Source of the DNA: Hungatella sp. UBA3402
Lineage (GTDB): Bacteria; Bacillota; Clostridia; Lachnospirales; Lachnospiraceae
Assembly: GCA_002358555.1 (NCBI GenBank)
Contig: DEPC01000047.1
Span: forward strand, 1 to 15,008
Direction of reading: 5' to 3'
DNA length: 15,008 bases
The notes under the pieces were generated by a model. The model was given only the letters and a program-made list of their open reading frames with translations, had not been told where the DNA came from and ran no database searches. Made by a program: the position numbers and the translations under genes. Every line of letters begins with the position of its first letter. Positions within the stretch are counted from its first letter, which is position 1. This document shows positions 1-7,064 of the stretch, in pieces.

Positions 1-1
1 G

Positions 2-427
2 TGTGCAAGCACTAAGGCAGAATCAATAGAAATTAGCGAGCAGAGTGAAAATGTGGATATAGAGAAAAATTTTTTCTTTAATGTATTAACTCAATATTCT
101 GATGTACATGATATTGGAATCCCTATTAAGACAGGACAGTCGGCAATAGTAAGATTTTCTCAGGAAGAATTTTCAGCACTTACAGAGAAAGAATTGTGGG
201 GATTTCTAATAGAAAGTAGAGAATGTGAACATCATGACTGGCATGCAATTGTGATTGAAGAAGATTCTGCAATTTTATGTTCTTATAATCAAGAAAAAAT
301 TGTTTATGGAATATGGGACGAAAAATTAGGAATCACAGAAATATTAGGATATTACGAAATACAGCAAGAAGGAGGGTTTCGTTACTTAAACTCTAAAGGG
401 GAAAAAGTTTATGAATATCAATGTTAA
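2..427 (+). CDS. Hypothetical protein, 5'-truncated by window edge
   Basis: The frame is open from base 2 to the TAA at 425-427, giving 141 visible residues. A GTG at 53 would be an internal start, but the reading frame continues cleanly upstream to the window edge and no ribosome site precedes 53, so the gene most likely begins outside the window. The first visible residues are Cys-Ala-Ser-Thr-Lys followed by a Ser/Glu-rich stretch, which would fit a mature lipoprotein start just after a lipobox; this is inference because the signal peptide is not visible. The rest is a soluble, acidic alpha/beta-looking domain with several aromatic residues and a His-rich EHHDWHAI segment. I do not recognise a family. 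The next (broken) reading frame starts inside its 3' end at 411, suggesting a former operon. Confidence 0.6.
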   Translation, partial: CASTKAESIEISEQSENVDIEKNFFFNVLTQYSDVHDIGIPIKTGQSAIVRFSQEEFSALTEKELWGFLIESRECEHHDWHAIVIEEDSAILCSYNQEKIVYGIWDEKLGITEILGYYEIQQEGGFRYLNSKGEKVYEYQC

Positions 428-832
428 TACACCTTCTGTTGCATCTTGTGTGAAAATGAATATAACATATCAGAGCAATTCTGCAAGGTATCATTCTTAA
501 TCGGCCAGTGCACAGCTGTCACAGAATACTTATGATGAAATTACAATTTCCCAAGAGGCAAGACAACCATCATCATACAAAAAGAGTACTGATACAGCGA
601 ATGCAAGAACAGAAAATTCTAATAATACAAGTAATAATTCTACAAGCCTGCCTGCAATTATTTGGGAAAAACTCTATATGCGGCAACCATTATGGATTAT
701 AATAAACAAAATGAAAAAAATAAACGGTTTTTGGATCCGCAGGAACATATATGGAGAAAATATTGGGACAGCAATTTAGGTGGCTGGGAAATGCAGGCGC
801 ACTTATTAACAGCCGAGGAACTACGATTATGA
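411..832 (+). pseudogene. Decayed small gene (in-frame stop plus frameshift)
   Basis: An ATG at 411, preceded by AAAGGGG about nine bases upstream, opens a frame reading MNINVNTPSVASC and then hits TAA at 498-500. The same frame resumes with protein-like sequence (SQNTYDEITISQEARQ, then a Ser/Asn-rich stretch) to about base 640. There the sensible reading moves to another frame, open from 638 to the TGA at 830-832, with GKTLYAATIMDYNKQNEK and RFLDPQEHIWRKYWDSN. The TYDEITIS-EAR pattern resembles N-terminal regions of small uncharacterised Clostridia proteins. I infer one ancestral gene broken by a nonsense change and a frameshift, or a sequencing error at one of them. The 64-codon ORF over 508-702 lies in a third frame and is not supported. 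The end overlaps the start of the downstream metallo-hydrolase gene. Confidence 0.5.
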
Positions 833-1401
833 TTGACCCTGTTCTCAGCGGTTTTGATATGCCATTGTTGATTGAAATTCCATTGACAGAGAAAGAAACA
901 GGACATCTAGATAGCATTTTGCTCACGCATTGTGATAATGACTATTACAGCCGAAAAACATGTAAAGAGTTAGCCTCTGTCACCTCAGAATGTCATGCTC
1001 CTCATTATGTAGCAGGTCTCTTGGAATCTGAATTGGGAATTTCAGGAATAGGCCATGTGATAGAAGAAAAATTTACAATACGAAATATTTCCGTCACGCT
1101 GACTCCAGCATGGCATAACTGGCAGAATGAATCTCCAAAACATCATACTCGTGAATTTGCCAGAGAAGATTATTGTGGATATTGGCTGGACATGCCAGAT
1201 GCAATATTGTTTGACTTTTCTGACAGCCGCTGGCATATTGGTATGGAGGACGCAATAAAAATTGCTGTTGCCTATCCAGATACCCCACTGATTTTGTGGC
1301 ACTGGGGAAGCATATATATTAAATCGTTTAAAATAATGAAAAAGAGACAAGAGGCAGATGGGTTGAGAATGGACATTCTCAATGCATCTGTTTTTTCATA
1401 G
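751..1401 (+). CDS. MBL-fold (UlaG-like) metal-dependent hydrolase, shortened and possibly inactive
   Basis: The 216-residue product begins QQFRWLGNAGALI and continues GTTIMIDP, typical of the first strands of UlaG/L-ascorbate-6-phosphate-lactonase-like metallo-beta-lactamase folds. The metal-binding loop reads LLTHCDNDYYS where relatives have a THxDxDH type motif, so the final His is replaced by Tyr. Later features are PAWHNW, an FSDSR segment where a metal-bridging Asp is expected, and ILWHWGS near the end. After that the protein stops within about 27 mostly charged residues, whereas relatives usually continue with another conserved segment; the C-terminus seems lost or replaced. An AGGAA at 741-745 precedes ATG 751. 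The gene overlaps the decayed gene upstream. Substrate is unknown, and it could be catalytically dead. Confidence 0.65.
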   Translation: MEKILGQQFRWLGNAGALINSRGTTIMIDPVLSGFDMPLLIEIPLTEKETGHLDSILLTHCDNDYYSRKTCKELASVTSECHAPHYVAGLLESELGISGIGHVIEEKFTIRNISVTLTPAWHNWQNESPKHHTREFAREDYCGYWLDMPDAILFDFSDSRWHIGMEDAIKIAVAYPDTPLILWHWGSIYIKSFKIMKKRQEADGLRMDILNASVFS

Positions 1402-1424
1402 AAAATTGCGTCCTGTGAAACAAA

Positions 1425-1446
1425 GATTCTGTTCTAATCGTTTTTT
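1425..1446 (+). terminator. Weak candidate terminator
   Basis: A four-base stem GATT/AATC with a short loop is followed by G and six T residues (1441-1446). The stem is weak. The position between the metallo-hydrolase stop and the PadR promoter is right for a terminator. Confidence 0.25.
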
Positions 1447-1473
1447 AATATTTTAAACAGGATTATATAATTC

Positions 1474-1526
1474 TTGACAATATCGATATTCGATATTATG
1501 CTTATATTATCGAACATCGATATTAT
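1474..1526 (+). promoter_or_regulatory. Promoter and PadR operator region
   Basis: TTGACA at 1474-1479 and TATGCT at 1497-1502 are 17 bases apart, a good sigma-A promoter. The spacer and the following 25 bases are full of related motifs: a perfect 10-bp palindrome ATATCGATAT at 1480-1489, a second ATCGAT at 1516-1521, and direct repeats of CGATATTAT at 1491-1499 and 1518-1526. Such a cluster over the promoter just ahead of a PadR gene suggests autorepression; the binding itself is inferred. The ribosome site AGAGGAGGAA sits just upstream of ATG 1546. Confidence 0.7.
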
Positions 1527-1545
1527 GGTTAGAGAGGAGGAATCT

Positions 1546-1881
1546 ATGGCTAGAGAACAATTTCAGAGCCTAAGTGAGCAAATGTACTATATTTTGCTTG
1601 CTTTGTGGAAGCCTCAATGCGGCGCAGATATTTCAAGGCAAGTGACAGATTTATCAGAAGGACGTATCCGAATCGGACCAGGTACACTTTATACTCTGTT
1701 GGGACGTTTTAAGGAGCAGCAGATAATTTTAGAAACCAGCAGCCAAGGAAGGAAGCGGTATTATGTGATTACAGACAAGGGGAAGGAGATGCTGTCTACA
1801 GAATATCAGCGATTGAAGAAGTTAGTAGAAAATGGAGCTGCATATTTGGGGACAGAGACAGGAGGTAATGATGAAGAATAG
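1546..1881 (+). CDS. PadR-family transcriptional regulator
   Basis: A 111-residue PadR-type winged-helix repressor. The start at 1546 was chosen because GGAGG lies at the right distance and because an earlier in-frame TTG at 1474 falls inside the -35 box. The sequence shows the PadR hallmark LSEQMYYILLAL, then GADISRQV (recognition region), GRIRIGPGTLYTLLGRF and the wing GRKRYYVITDKG, followed by an alpha-helical dimerisation tail. PadR proteins of this short type commonly sense small hydrophobic compounds and repress neighbouring membrane genes. The stop codon overlaps the start of the next gene by 11 bases, so the two are translationally coupled. Repeated CGAT-containing motifs over its promoter suggest it represses its own operon. 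The ligand is unknown. Confidence 0.9.
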   Translation: MAREQFQSLSEQMYYILLALWKPQCGADISRQVTDLSEGRIRIGPGTLYTLLGRFKEQQIILETSSQGRKRYYVITDKGKEMLSTEYQRLKKLVENGAAYLGTETGGNDEE

Positions 1882-2740
1882 AAAAGTTGTGTCTGCATTT
1901 TTTCAAGTATATGAAAATGATTGTCTGAGAGATTATTTGGAGCATATGGCACAAAAGGGGTGGAAATTAAGCAGTGTAGGAAGTATATTTCTACATTTTG
2001 AAGCATGTAAACCTCATAGGATACGATATTGTGTGGAAATAATGGAAAAGCCCAGTGCTTATGCCTCTAATCAGACTAAGGAGAGAAAGACTTATCGAGA
2101 GTTTTGCGAGGACGCAGGATGGGATTATGTGGGAAGTACAGGATATCTGCATATTTTCTGTACAGAAGATAAAGAAGCTGTCCTGGTGGAAACAGATAGT
2201 GCGGAGCGTTATGAACGGATATGTAGAGCCTTTATGAGCAGTAACTGGTTGTTTGGAGTGCTCTTTGGAATCATTCTCCTTCAAAATCTATACAGTTGTT
2301 ATTTGAGAAAAACCTTTTTCTGTTTAAATGGCTGGACTTGTTTTCTTTTGATTACTGTATTTGGCTGGAATATAGGAGGATTTTATTTATGGAAAAAACA
2401 GGCTGAGAAATCTTTGAAAGAGTCAGGAAATCTGCCCTGTATCTCGTGGAATTTTGTTCAGTTAAAAAATAATCTGGCAATTATATTCACATTTTTGTTA
2501 TGTACAGTCCCAGTTGTATACAGTATCAGACAATCCAAATCTATATTGATAATTTATGGAGTGATGTTGACATACACAGTCTTGTTGGCAGTTGTTTTTA
2601 CAAAATTATTGTATTGGCTTAGGGAAAAACAGGCATTTCGTACTTCGACAAATATTGTTATCTACTGGGGAATCGGAATTATGATAGCTATGTTTTCTTA
2701 TATTGTTACAGTGATAGCTATCATAGCTGTGTGGGGATAA
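1871..2740 (+). CDS. DUF2812 domain membrane protein
   Basis: A 289-residue protein starting at ATG 1871 (an ATG at 1868 is only two bases from GGAGG 1861-1865, so the second ATG is preferred). The N-terminal soluble half contains the DUF2812 pattern: FFQVYENDCLRDYLEHMAQKG at the front (key residues E, L, M, G, W) followed by the strand FHFEA-like segment and YREFCEDAGWDYVGS. The C-terminal half has four hydrophobic segments: around WLFGVLFGIILL, WTCFLLITVFGW, IIFTFLLCTVPVVY with ILIIYGVMLTYTVLLAVVF, and a final IVIYWGIGIMIAMFSYIVT. DUF2812 proteins are repeatedly paired with PadR regulators in Firmicutes, often as PadR target genes; the biochemical role is not established. The gene overlaps padR and is followed by a long hairpin. 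Confidence 0.85.
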   Translation: MKNRKVVSAFFQVYENDCLRDYLEHMAQKGWKLSSVGSIFLHFEACKPHRIRYCVEIMEKPSAYASNQTKERKTYREFCEDAGWDYVGSTGYLHIFCTEDKEAVLVETDSAERYERICRAFMSSNWLFGVLFGIILLQNLYSCYLRKTFFCLNGWTCFLLITVFGWNIGGFYLWKKQAEKSLKESGNLPCISWNFVQLKNNLAIIFTFLLCTVPVVYSIRQSKSILIIYGVMLTYTVLLAVVFTKLLYWLREKQAFRTSTNIVIYWGIGIMIAMFSYIVTVIAIIAVWG

Positions 2741-2775
2741 GTGGGAAGATTGAAGAAGTCTTTGAATCTATGATA

Positions 2776-2867
2776 AAAATGAGGCTGTTAAAAAATGGAG
2801 AAATTCTACAACCTATAGCTGGGGCAATATATTGTAGAAAATGGCCATTTTATAACAGCCTTATCTT
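2776..2867. terminator. Long intergenic hairpin between convergent genes
   Basis: Bases 2782-2811 are largely complementary to 2832-2861 around a 20-base loop; AGGCTGTT at the base pairs perfectly with AACAGCCT, and TTCTACAA near the loop pairs with TTGTAGAA. Pairing extends imperfectly to 2776 and 2867. On the minus strand the stem is followed by CATTTTTATC, so it can end the flavoprotein transcript. The stem is much longer than an ordinary intrinsic terminator. No supported gene lies in 2741-2968. Confidence 0.55.
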
Positions 2868-2968
2868 GATTACTATAAAAATCCTAGATGACAGCCATGA
2901 TAAGAGCAGGCTCGCTTGTATCGAATCATGGATATTGGACCAATAAGTTGGTAAAGGCTTCTGGCAGT

Positions 2969-5068
2969 TTACAGACTAGCAGCATGTTTTCCAGCGATAC
3001 GTCCAAATGTAAAGGCATGACCAATAGATAAACCTCCTTGGAAGAACGGATAGTCAGGAGCACCGAAGAATTGACCTCCTAAATTTCCAGCGGCATACAG
3101 ACCATTTATGACATTGCCTTCTTCTGTAATAACTCGTGAATACTCGTCTGTCAGTACTCCTGCACAAATAGCAGAGCATCGGATATGGCGACGAATACCC
3201 CAGAAGGGAGCAGTCTGGATTTTATTCATATATTCGCTTTGCTTGCCAAAATCGTCATCAAAACCACGATTACACAGTTCATTGTAGCGTTCAACAGAGG
3301 CAACCGTCTTATCAACAGGAAGACCAAGCTTTTGAGCCAACTCTTCAATCGTATCAGCACGGAAGGTATCAATCAATTCCTCAAATACTCCTGTATGCAG
3401 TTCTGGATTTTCATCTTTTAAATAACGTGCCATGACAACATCAGGAACTCCTGCCTTAGCATAATTCATGTAGTCATTATCATAAATCTGACAGTACCAA
3501 CCTTTGGAACCATCTGCATGGTCATGGTCCATATTTTCTCCCTTAAAAGAAGGCTGATAGCGCAGCAGGTTAGAGATATAGGCCATTTCAATATCTTCAT
3601 TCATGAAACGATTACCCTCCATATTGACGGCCAAGAACGGTTCATCCCACATTAGGCCGGCATCAAAATCATGCATAACCTTGCTGTGAGCAACAGGTTC
3701 CATACAACCCCCAGCAGCAATCGCCAGAATATTGCCATCTCCAGTCCGATGGTACTGTTTTTTGTCAAAGGATTCAATATCTGGGCAGAAACGGCGCACC
3801 ATAGTAGGATTGTTCTCATAATCTCCAGTTGCCAAAATAACAGCTTTTGCATTAAATTTGATATAATTACCTAAATCATCTTTTCCTACACAGCCTATGA
3901 CAGAGCCAGAGCTATCCTTTAAGAGTTGAACTACAGGAGTGGAAAAATGTACATCTAGCTGATTGACATACTGTTTTAGCGCATCATCTAGGATACCTGT
4001 CACCAGAGTTCCTACATTCATGGGCTTGGGACCAAACCAAGGGGCAAAAACTCCAACTTTTTCTTCCCCATAATCATAGGTATTAACCCCATCTTTCATT
4101 ACTCCAGTAAAAATTCCTGAAGTATCCTGATATTTAGTTACTCCTGTCTTTGCATTTGTAAAATTGTTTTCTTCTGTAATTCCTCCTTTTTCACAAACCC
4201 AGTTTAACGCTTCCTCAGAATTGTCTATGTAAGCTTGCAGCAGTTTGGGATCACTTCTCCAAGAATTGAAAGCAGTACATTCATGAATCCATCGTTTGAG
4301 TCCTCGCTCTGTAGACTGACCTTTCACAATAGCACTAGCACAGTTGCCCTGAGATACAGGAACAGACTCTTTCTGCAAAAGACAGACTTTGGAACCTGCT
4401 TCAACTGCTGTAACAGCAGCTACAACACCAGCAGCCCCTGCACCACATACAACAACATCACAGTCTATCTCCTGTGTAAAGCTGGCAATTTCGCCTAATA
4501 CAACTGTTGAGGCTGCAATATCTTCCTGTATTAAATCTTTTAATACAAAGGTAGAATCAGAACTAGGAGCAGTTCCTGTAACAATTTCTGAGGATTCAGT
4601 GGGGATTTCTCCTTTTGCCTGAGCAATACATTTGTTTAAACAGCTTTTAACGGCATTGGTAGTAACCGTTGCACCAGAAACTCCATCAATTTCAGCACTC
4701 TGAGCATTCATGATTTGCTCGATTAGGTCATCTTTGATGACTTGTCCAATGTTCTCTGTTTCTTGAGAAAGGTCCAATTCAATACCTGTGATACTGTTTT
4801 CATCAAAGGTTGCTGTCATTGTTATTTGACCGATGCCAGAAGCTGTAGCTGTATAAGTGCCTGGAATATAGATTCCTTTAGAGCTGTCAGCAGCAGTAGT
4901 AGTGGCAGGTGTTTCCTCAGTAGAAGAACTAGTAGTTGTAGCAGTAGTGCTGGCAGAAGCAGGGTCAGAGCTGCTGCATCCAGAAAGAACTCCCATTGTA
5001 GCAATACCAGCAGCTCCTGCTGCCATTCCTTTAATAAAATCTCGACGGCTGATTTCTTTTTTTGCCAT
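2969..5068 (-). CDS. Tat-exported FMN-binding/FAD_binding_2 flavoprotein reductase (lipoprotein)
   Basis: A 699-residue surface flavoprotein. Residues 7-14 give the twin-arginine motif SRRDFIKG and residues 28-31 the lipobox LSGC, so the folded enzyme is probably exported by Tat and lipid-anchored at Cys31. A Ser/Thr-rich linker (32-63) leads to an FMN-binding domain (about 65-152) with the ApbE-type flavinylation motif DGVSGAT at 128-134; Thr134 is the probable FMN-phosphate attachment. The FAD domain starts near 203 with a Rossmann GAGAAG at 209-214 and ends IAGKHAASL. Related two-flavin enzymes reduce organic acceptors such as fumarate or urocanate in anaerobic respiration. The fumarate-reductase Arg segment (GANRLGG type) is replaced by GAPDYPFFQGG, resembling ketosteroid-dehydrogenase-like relatives, so the acceptor is unknown. 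Ribosome site GGGAGGG precedes the ATG. It is probably controlled by the divergent MerR gene. Confidence 0.9.
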   Translation of the reverse strand: MAKKEISRRDFIKGMAAGAAGIATMGVLSGCSSSDPASASTTATTTSSSTEETPATTTAADSSKGIYIPGTYTATASGIGQITMTATFDENSITGIELDLSQETENIGQVIKDDLIEQIMNAQSAEIDGVSGATVTTNAVKSCLNKCIAQAKGEIPTESSEIVTGTAPSSDSTFVLKDLIQEDIAASTVVLGEIASFTQEIDCDVVVCGAGAAGVVAAVTAVEAGSKVCLLQKESVPVSQGNCASAIVKGQSTERGLKRWIHECTAFNSWRSDPKLLQAYIDNSEEALNWVCEKGGITEENNFTNAKTGVTKYQDTSGIFTGVMKDGVNTYDYGEEKVGVFAPWFGPKPMNVGTLVTGILDDALKQYVNQLDVHFSTPVVQLLKDSSGSVIGCVGKDDLGNYIKFNAKAVILATGDYENNPTMVRRFCPDIESFDKKQYHRTGDGNILAIAAGGCMEPVAHSKVMHDFDAGLMWDEPFLAVNMEGNRFMNEDIEMAYISNLLRYQPSFKGENMDHDHADGSKGWYCQIYDNDYMNYAKAGVPDVVMARYLKDENPELHTGVFEELIDTFRADTIEELAQKLGLPVDKTVASVERYNELCNRGFDDDFGKQSEYMNKIQTAPFWGIRRHIRCSAICAGVLTDEYSRVITEEGNVINGLYAAGNLGGQFFGAPDYPFFQGGLSIGHAFTFGRIAGKHAASL

Positions 5069-5087
5069 AATAGCCCTCCCATTTTAA

Positions 5088-5116
5088 TTGTATATTTTTT
5101 TGCTAAATGATACAAT
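5088..5116 (+). promoter_or_regulatory. Candidate promoter of the MerR gene
   Basis: TACAAT at 5111-5116 is a good -10 box; TTGTAT at 5088-5093 is a weak -35 at 17 bases. Transcription would begin near 5123, placing the reductase operator dyad over the start region, so the regulator could repress itself from the same site. Confidence 0.4.
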
Positions 5117-5117
5117 A

Positions 5118-5148
5118 ACTATAAACCCTGTGGCAGACACAGAGTCAA
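5118..5148 (-). promoter_or_regulatory. MerR-type promoter of the flavoprotein gene (19-bp spacer with dyad)
   Basis: On the minus strand TTGACT (5143-5148) and TATAGT (5118-5123) are 19 bases apart, two more than optimal. The spacer carries an inverted repeat, ACCCTGTG at 5125-5132 and CACAGAGT at 5138-5145, with 7 of 8 pairs and a 5-base centre. A 19-bp spacer with a centred dyad is the known architecture for MerR activators, which untwist the overlong spacer. The divergent neighbour is a MerR gene, so assignment to it is a strong inference. Confidence 0.8.
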
Positions 5149-5184
5149 TGGTGTATGGGAAATTTTTAGAAAAAGGTGAATGCC

Positions 5185-5976
5185 ATGAAGATTCGTGAAT
5201 TATCAAAGCTTAGTTTTGTCAATCCTGAGACGATTCGTGTATACCGCAACAAAGGGATGTTACGTCCTCAAAGAGATATTCAAAATGGATATTATGATTA
5301 TTCTATAGAAGATTTGCTGAATGTACTTTATATTCGGAAATTGACAGGATGTAATTTATCTTTAGATACCATTTCTTATACTTATACTCATTCTGATTTA
5401 TCGGATATTTTGGAGGGATATAAAAAAGAATTGAACAGATTGAATGAGGCAGTTGAAGAATTATTAAAACGTCAGTATGTTCTACAGATTACAATGGAAC
5501 ATCTGGAGGAATACCGTGAAAATATGAGTGGAATCTCGTTGATTGATGCATTTGACACAAGGTATGACAGCTATTTCCATGAGGATTTGTCGGACCCTGC
5601 CATGGATATTTGGATGAAACATATTGAGCTTTTTACTCAGACAGTCGGAATAAAAAAAGAACTGCTTATACAAGAGCCTTTGCCAAAGAAAATTCCAATA
5701 CAACTAGGAATTGGTAGCTATAAGGGAATTTTAATGGGATATCATATGCCCATACCAAAAGATATTGCTGTTTTTCCAAAAGGAAAGTATGTAACCATGC
5801 ATATCTGTTTAGATAATCTGGATTATATCTGTGCAAGTCAGATTCAGCCAATGATAGATTTTATTAAGGAACATAACTATACGATTGACAGTGATACTAC
5901 TGCTTTTCTATTTCGTATTGATCATTCAGAATCTCAACCAAGGCGCATCTACAGGATTCGGGTAAAAGTAATATAA
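5185..5976 (+). CDS. MerR-family transcriptional activator
   Basis: A 263-residue regulator. The start at 5185 is preferred to GTG 5176 because AAAAGGTG ends six bases before it. The N-terminal winged helix-turn-helix is classic MerR: MKIRELSKLSFVNPETIRVY, then NKGMLRP and GYYDYSIEDL. A coiled coil (about 75-110, with LEGYKKELNRLNEAVEELL) supplies dimerisation. The C-terminal 130 residues, with PLPKKIPIQLGIGSYKG and GKYVTMHICLDNL, look like a GyrI/BmrR-type small-molecule-binding domain rather than a metal-binding loop; no Cys cluster is present. It is divergent from the flavoprotein gene, whose promoter has a MerR-type dyad. A sensible inference is that it senses the reductase substrate or a related small molecule and activates the reductase. 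Confidence 0.88.
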   Translation: MKIRELSKLSFVNPETIRVYRNKGMLRPQRDIQNGYYDYSIEDLLNVLYIRKLTGCNLSLDTISYTYTHSDLSDILEGYKKELNRLNEAVEELLKRQYVLQITMEHLEEYRENMSGISLIDAFDTRYDSYFHEDLSDPAMDIWMKHIELFTQTVGIKKELLIQEPLPKKIPIQLGIGSYKGILMGYHMPIPKDIAVFPKGKYVTMHICLDNLDYICASQIQPMIDFIKEHNYTIDSDTTAFLFRIDHSESQPRRIYRIRVKVI

Positions 5977-5998
5977 GCTATTTGAGAAGCTAAAGAAT

Positions 5999-6042
5999 AA
6001 GGCCAGTCTCTTATCCCATTTTTGGTATAAAAGACTGACCTT
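5999..6042. terminator. Bidirectional terminator between merR and spoVT
   Basis: Bases 5999-6014 (AAGGCCAGTCTCTTAT) pair with 6027-6042 (ATAAAAGACTGACCTT) with 14 of 16 matches, and the loop can add CCA/TGG around TTTT. On the minus strand it is followed by the T-rich TTATTCTTT, fitting the end of spoVT; on the plus strand it closes the merR transcript. Confidence 0.7.
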
Positions 6043-6049
6043 CTTAACA

Positions 6050-6598
6050 TTATCCTTCCATCTGACGCCCCAGAAATCCGGCTGCCGTTGTAACCAGCTT
6101 GACCTCCATATCACCTAACTTTGCCTTTGGCTCTCGGCTTAGGAGAGATACACTGCCAATCGCATCTCCTTCACAGATAATAGGAGCAATCGCCTGAGCT
6201 GTAATTCCTTCTATTTCTTCCGATGTCAGAGGAATAAAATTCTTGTCATCTTTTGTTGCCACAATTGTATTTCTCTCTCCAATTGCATGTTCCAGTTGTT
6301 TACTGATGGTTTTTGCAAGAAGGTCCTTCTTGGAACCGCCAGAAACAGCAATAACCTGGTCTCTGTCAGTGATACATACCATCAATCCAGTAGCTTGAGA
6401 CATAGCCTCAGCATACTGTCCAGAAAATGCGGTTAATTCCACCATTGGAGAATATTTTTTTAAAATAATCTCGCCCTCTCGGTCTGTAAAAATCTCAAGG
6501 GGAGTTCCTTCTCTCAGTCTCAATGTTCTTCGTATTTCCTTTGGAATCACTACTCTTCCAAGGTCATCAATTCTTCTCACAATTCCCGTAGCTTTCAT
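6050..6598 (-). CDS. spoVT: Stage V sporulation protein T (SpoVT)
   Basis: A 182-residue protein, close to the roughly 178 residues of the Bacillus protein. The first 50 residues form the AbrB-type swapped-hairpin DNA-binding domain: MKATGIVRRIDDLGRVVIPK, then EIRRTLRLREGTPLEIF and EGEIILKKY. The remainder is the GAF-like domain of SpoVT, with FSGQYAEAMSQATGL, SGGSKKDLLAKTISKQLE and PIICEGDAIGSV. SpoVT is a forespore regulator that tunes sigma-G-dependent genes and spore germination properties, so the organism is probably a spore former. GGAGG at 6608-6612 lies nine bases before ATG 6598. A sigma-G-like promoter lies just upstream. It is convergent with merR across a hairpin. Confidence 0.95.
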   Translation of the reverse strand: MKATGIVRRIDDLGRVVIPKEIRRTLRLREGTPLEIFTDREGEIILKKYSPMVELTAFSGQYAEAMSQATGLMVCITDRDQVIAVSGGSKKDLLAKTISKQLEHAIGERNTIVATKDDKNFIPLTSEEIEGITAQAIAPIICEGDAIGSVSLLSREPKAKLGDMEVKLVTTAAGFLGRQMEG

Positions 6599-6645
6599 AT
6601 CATAATTCCTCCATTTTGCATTGTTGTTACCTGATTTACTATATG

Positions 6646-6675
6646 TAGTATTTGTAAAATGGGGGGAATTTATAC
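6646..6675 (-). promoter_or_regulatory. spoVT: Candidate sigma-G (forespore) promoter of spoVT
   Basis: On the minus strand GTATA (6671-6675) is separated by 18 bases from AATACTA (6646-6652). The known sigma-G pattern is roughly GNATA, 17-18 bases, CATNNTA, so only the first -10 base differs. spoVT is a sigma-G gene in Bacillus. The spacer includes an unusual run of six C (minus strand). Confidence 0.6.
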
Positions 6676-7064
6676 TGTTGAAATTTTTTTTGGTAAATAG
6701 ATAAGGATAAAACTTGAAATTATAGCAAAGGTCCTCTCACTTAGGAGAATTAATGCAGAGATCTATGAGGTTTAATAAAGAATGGATATCTTATTAAAAA
6801 TTATATAAAAGTTATAGAGAAGCCTAATAATCTAAAGTTTTATTGTCAAAAATATTTATTATATAAAGTTTTACTTGAATATTATTTCAAAAAAATAAAT
6901 TTCTATTCCCCTATTTACCCAACTTGCCTTTCGTGATATGCTCCAATTAGAAAGTGATTCTATACTAGGAATAGAAAATGTCTGAAAAGCAAGTCTTTGT
7001 TTAGACAGTTACTATTTTGCTGATTTAGATAAAGACAGACTAATAGAAAAGAGAGGCTTATTTT
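6676..7064. other. AT-rich intergenic region, no gene seen
   Basis: No plausible coding frame is present. A loose hairpin with TGTCT (6979-6983) pairing AGACA (7012-7016 region) lies shortly before aspA, and TATACT at 6961-6966 could be a -10 box without a clear -35. The aspA ribosome site is weak (AGAGAGG). The remainder is very AT-rich and I see nothing definite in it. Confidence 0.4.

Noticed and set aside
508..702. 64-codon plus-strand ORF
   Set aside because: It lies in a different frame from the protein-like sequence on both sides and has no ribosome site; it is a by-product of the decayed gene.
1474..1545. N-terminal extension of the PadR protein
   Set aside because: The extension would begin in the -35 box and run through the promoter and operator repeats; ATG 1546 has the proper ribosome site.
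2731..2946. 71-codon ORF after the DUF2812 gene
   Set aside because: No ribosome site, and most of it lies inside the long hairpin; the composition does not look like a protein.
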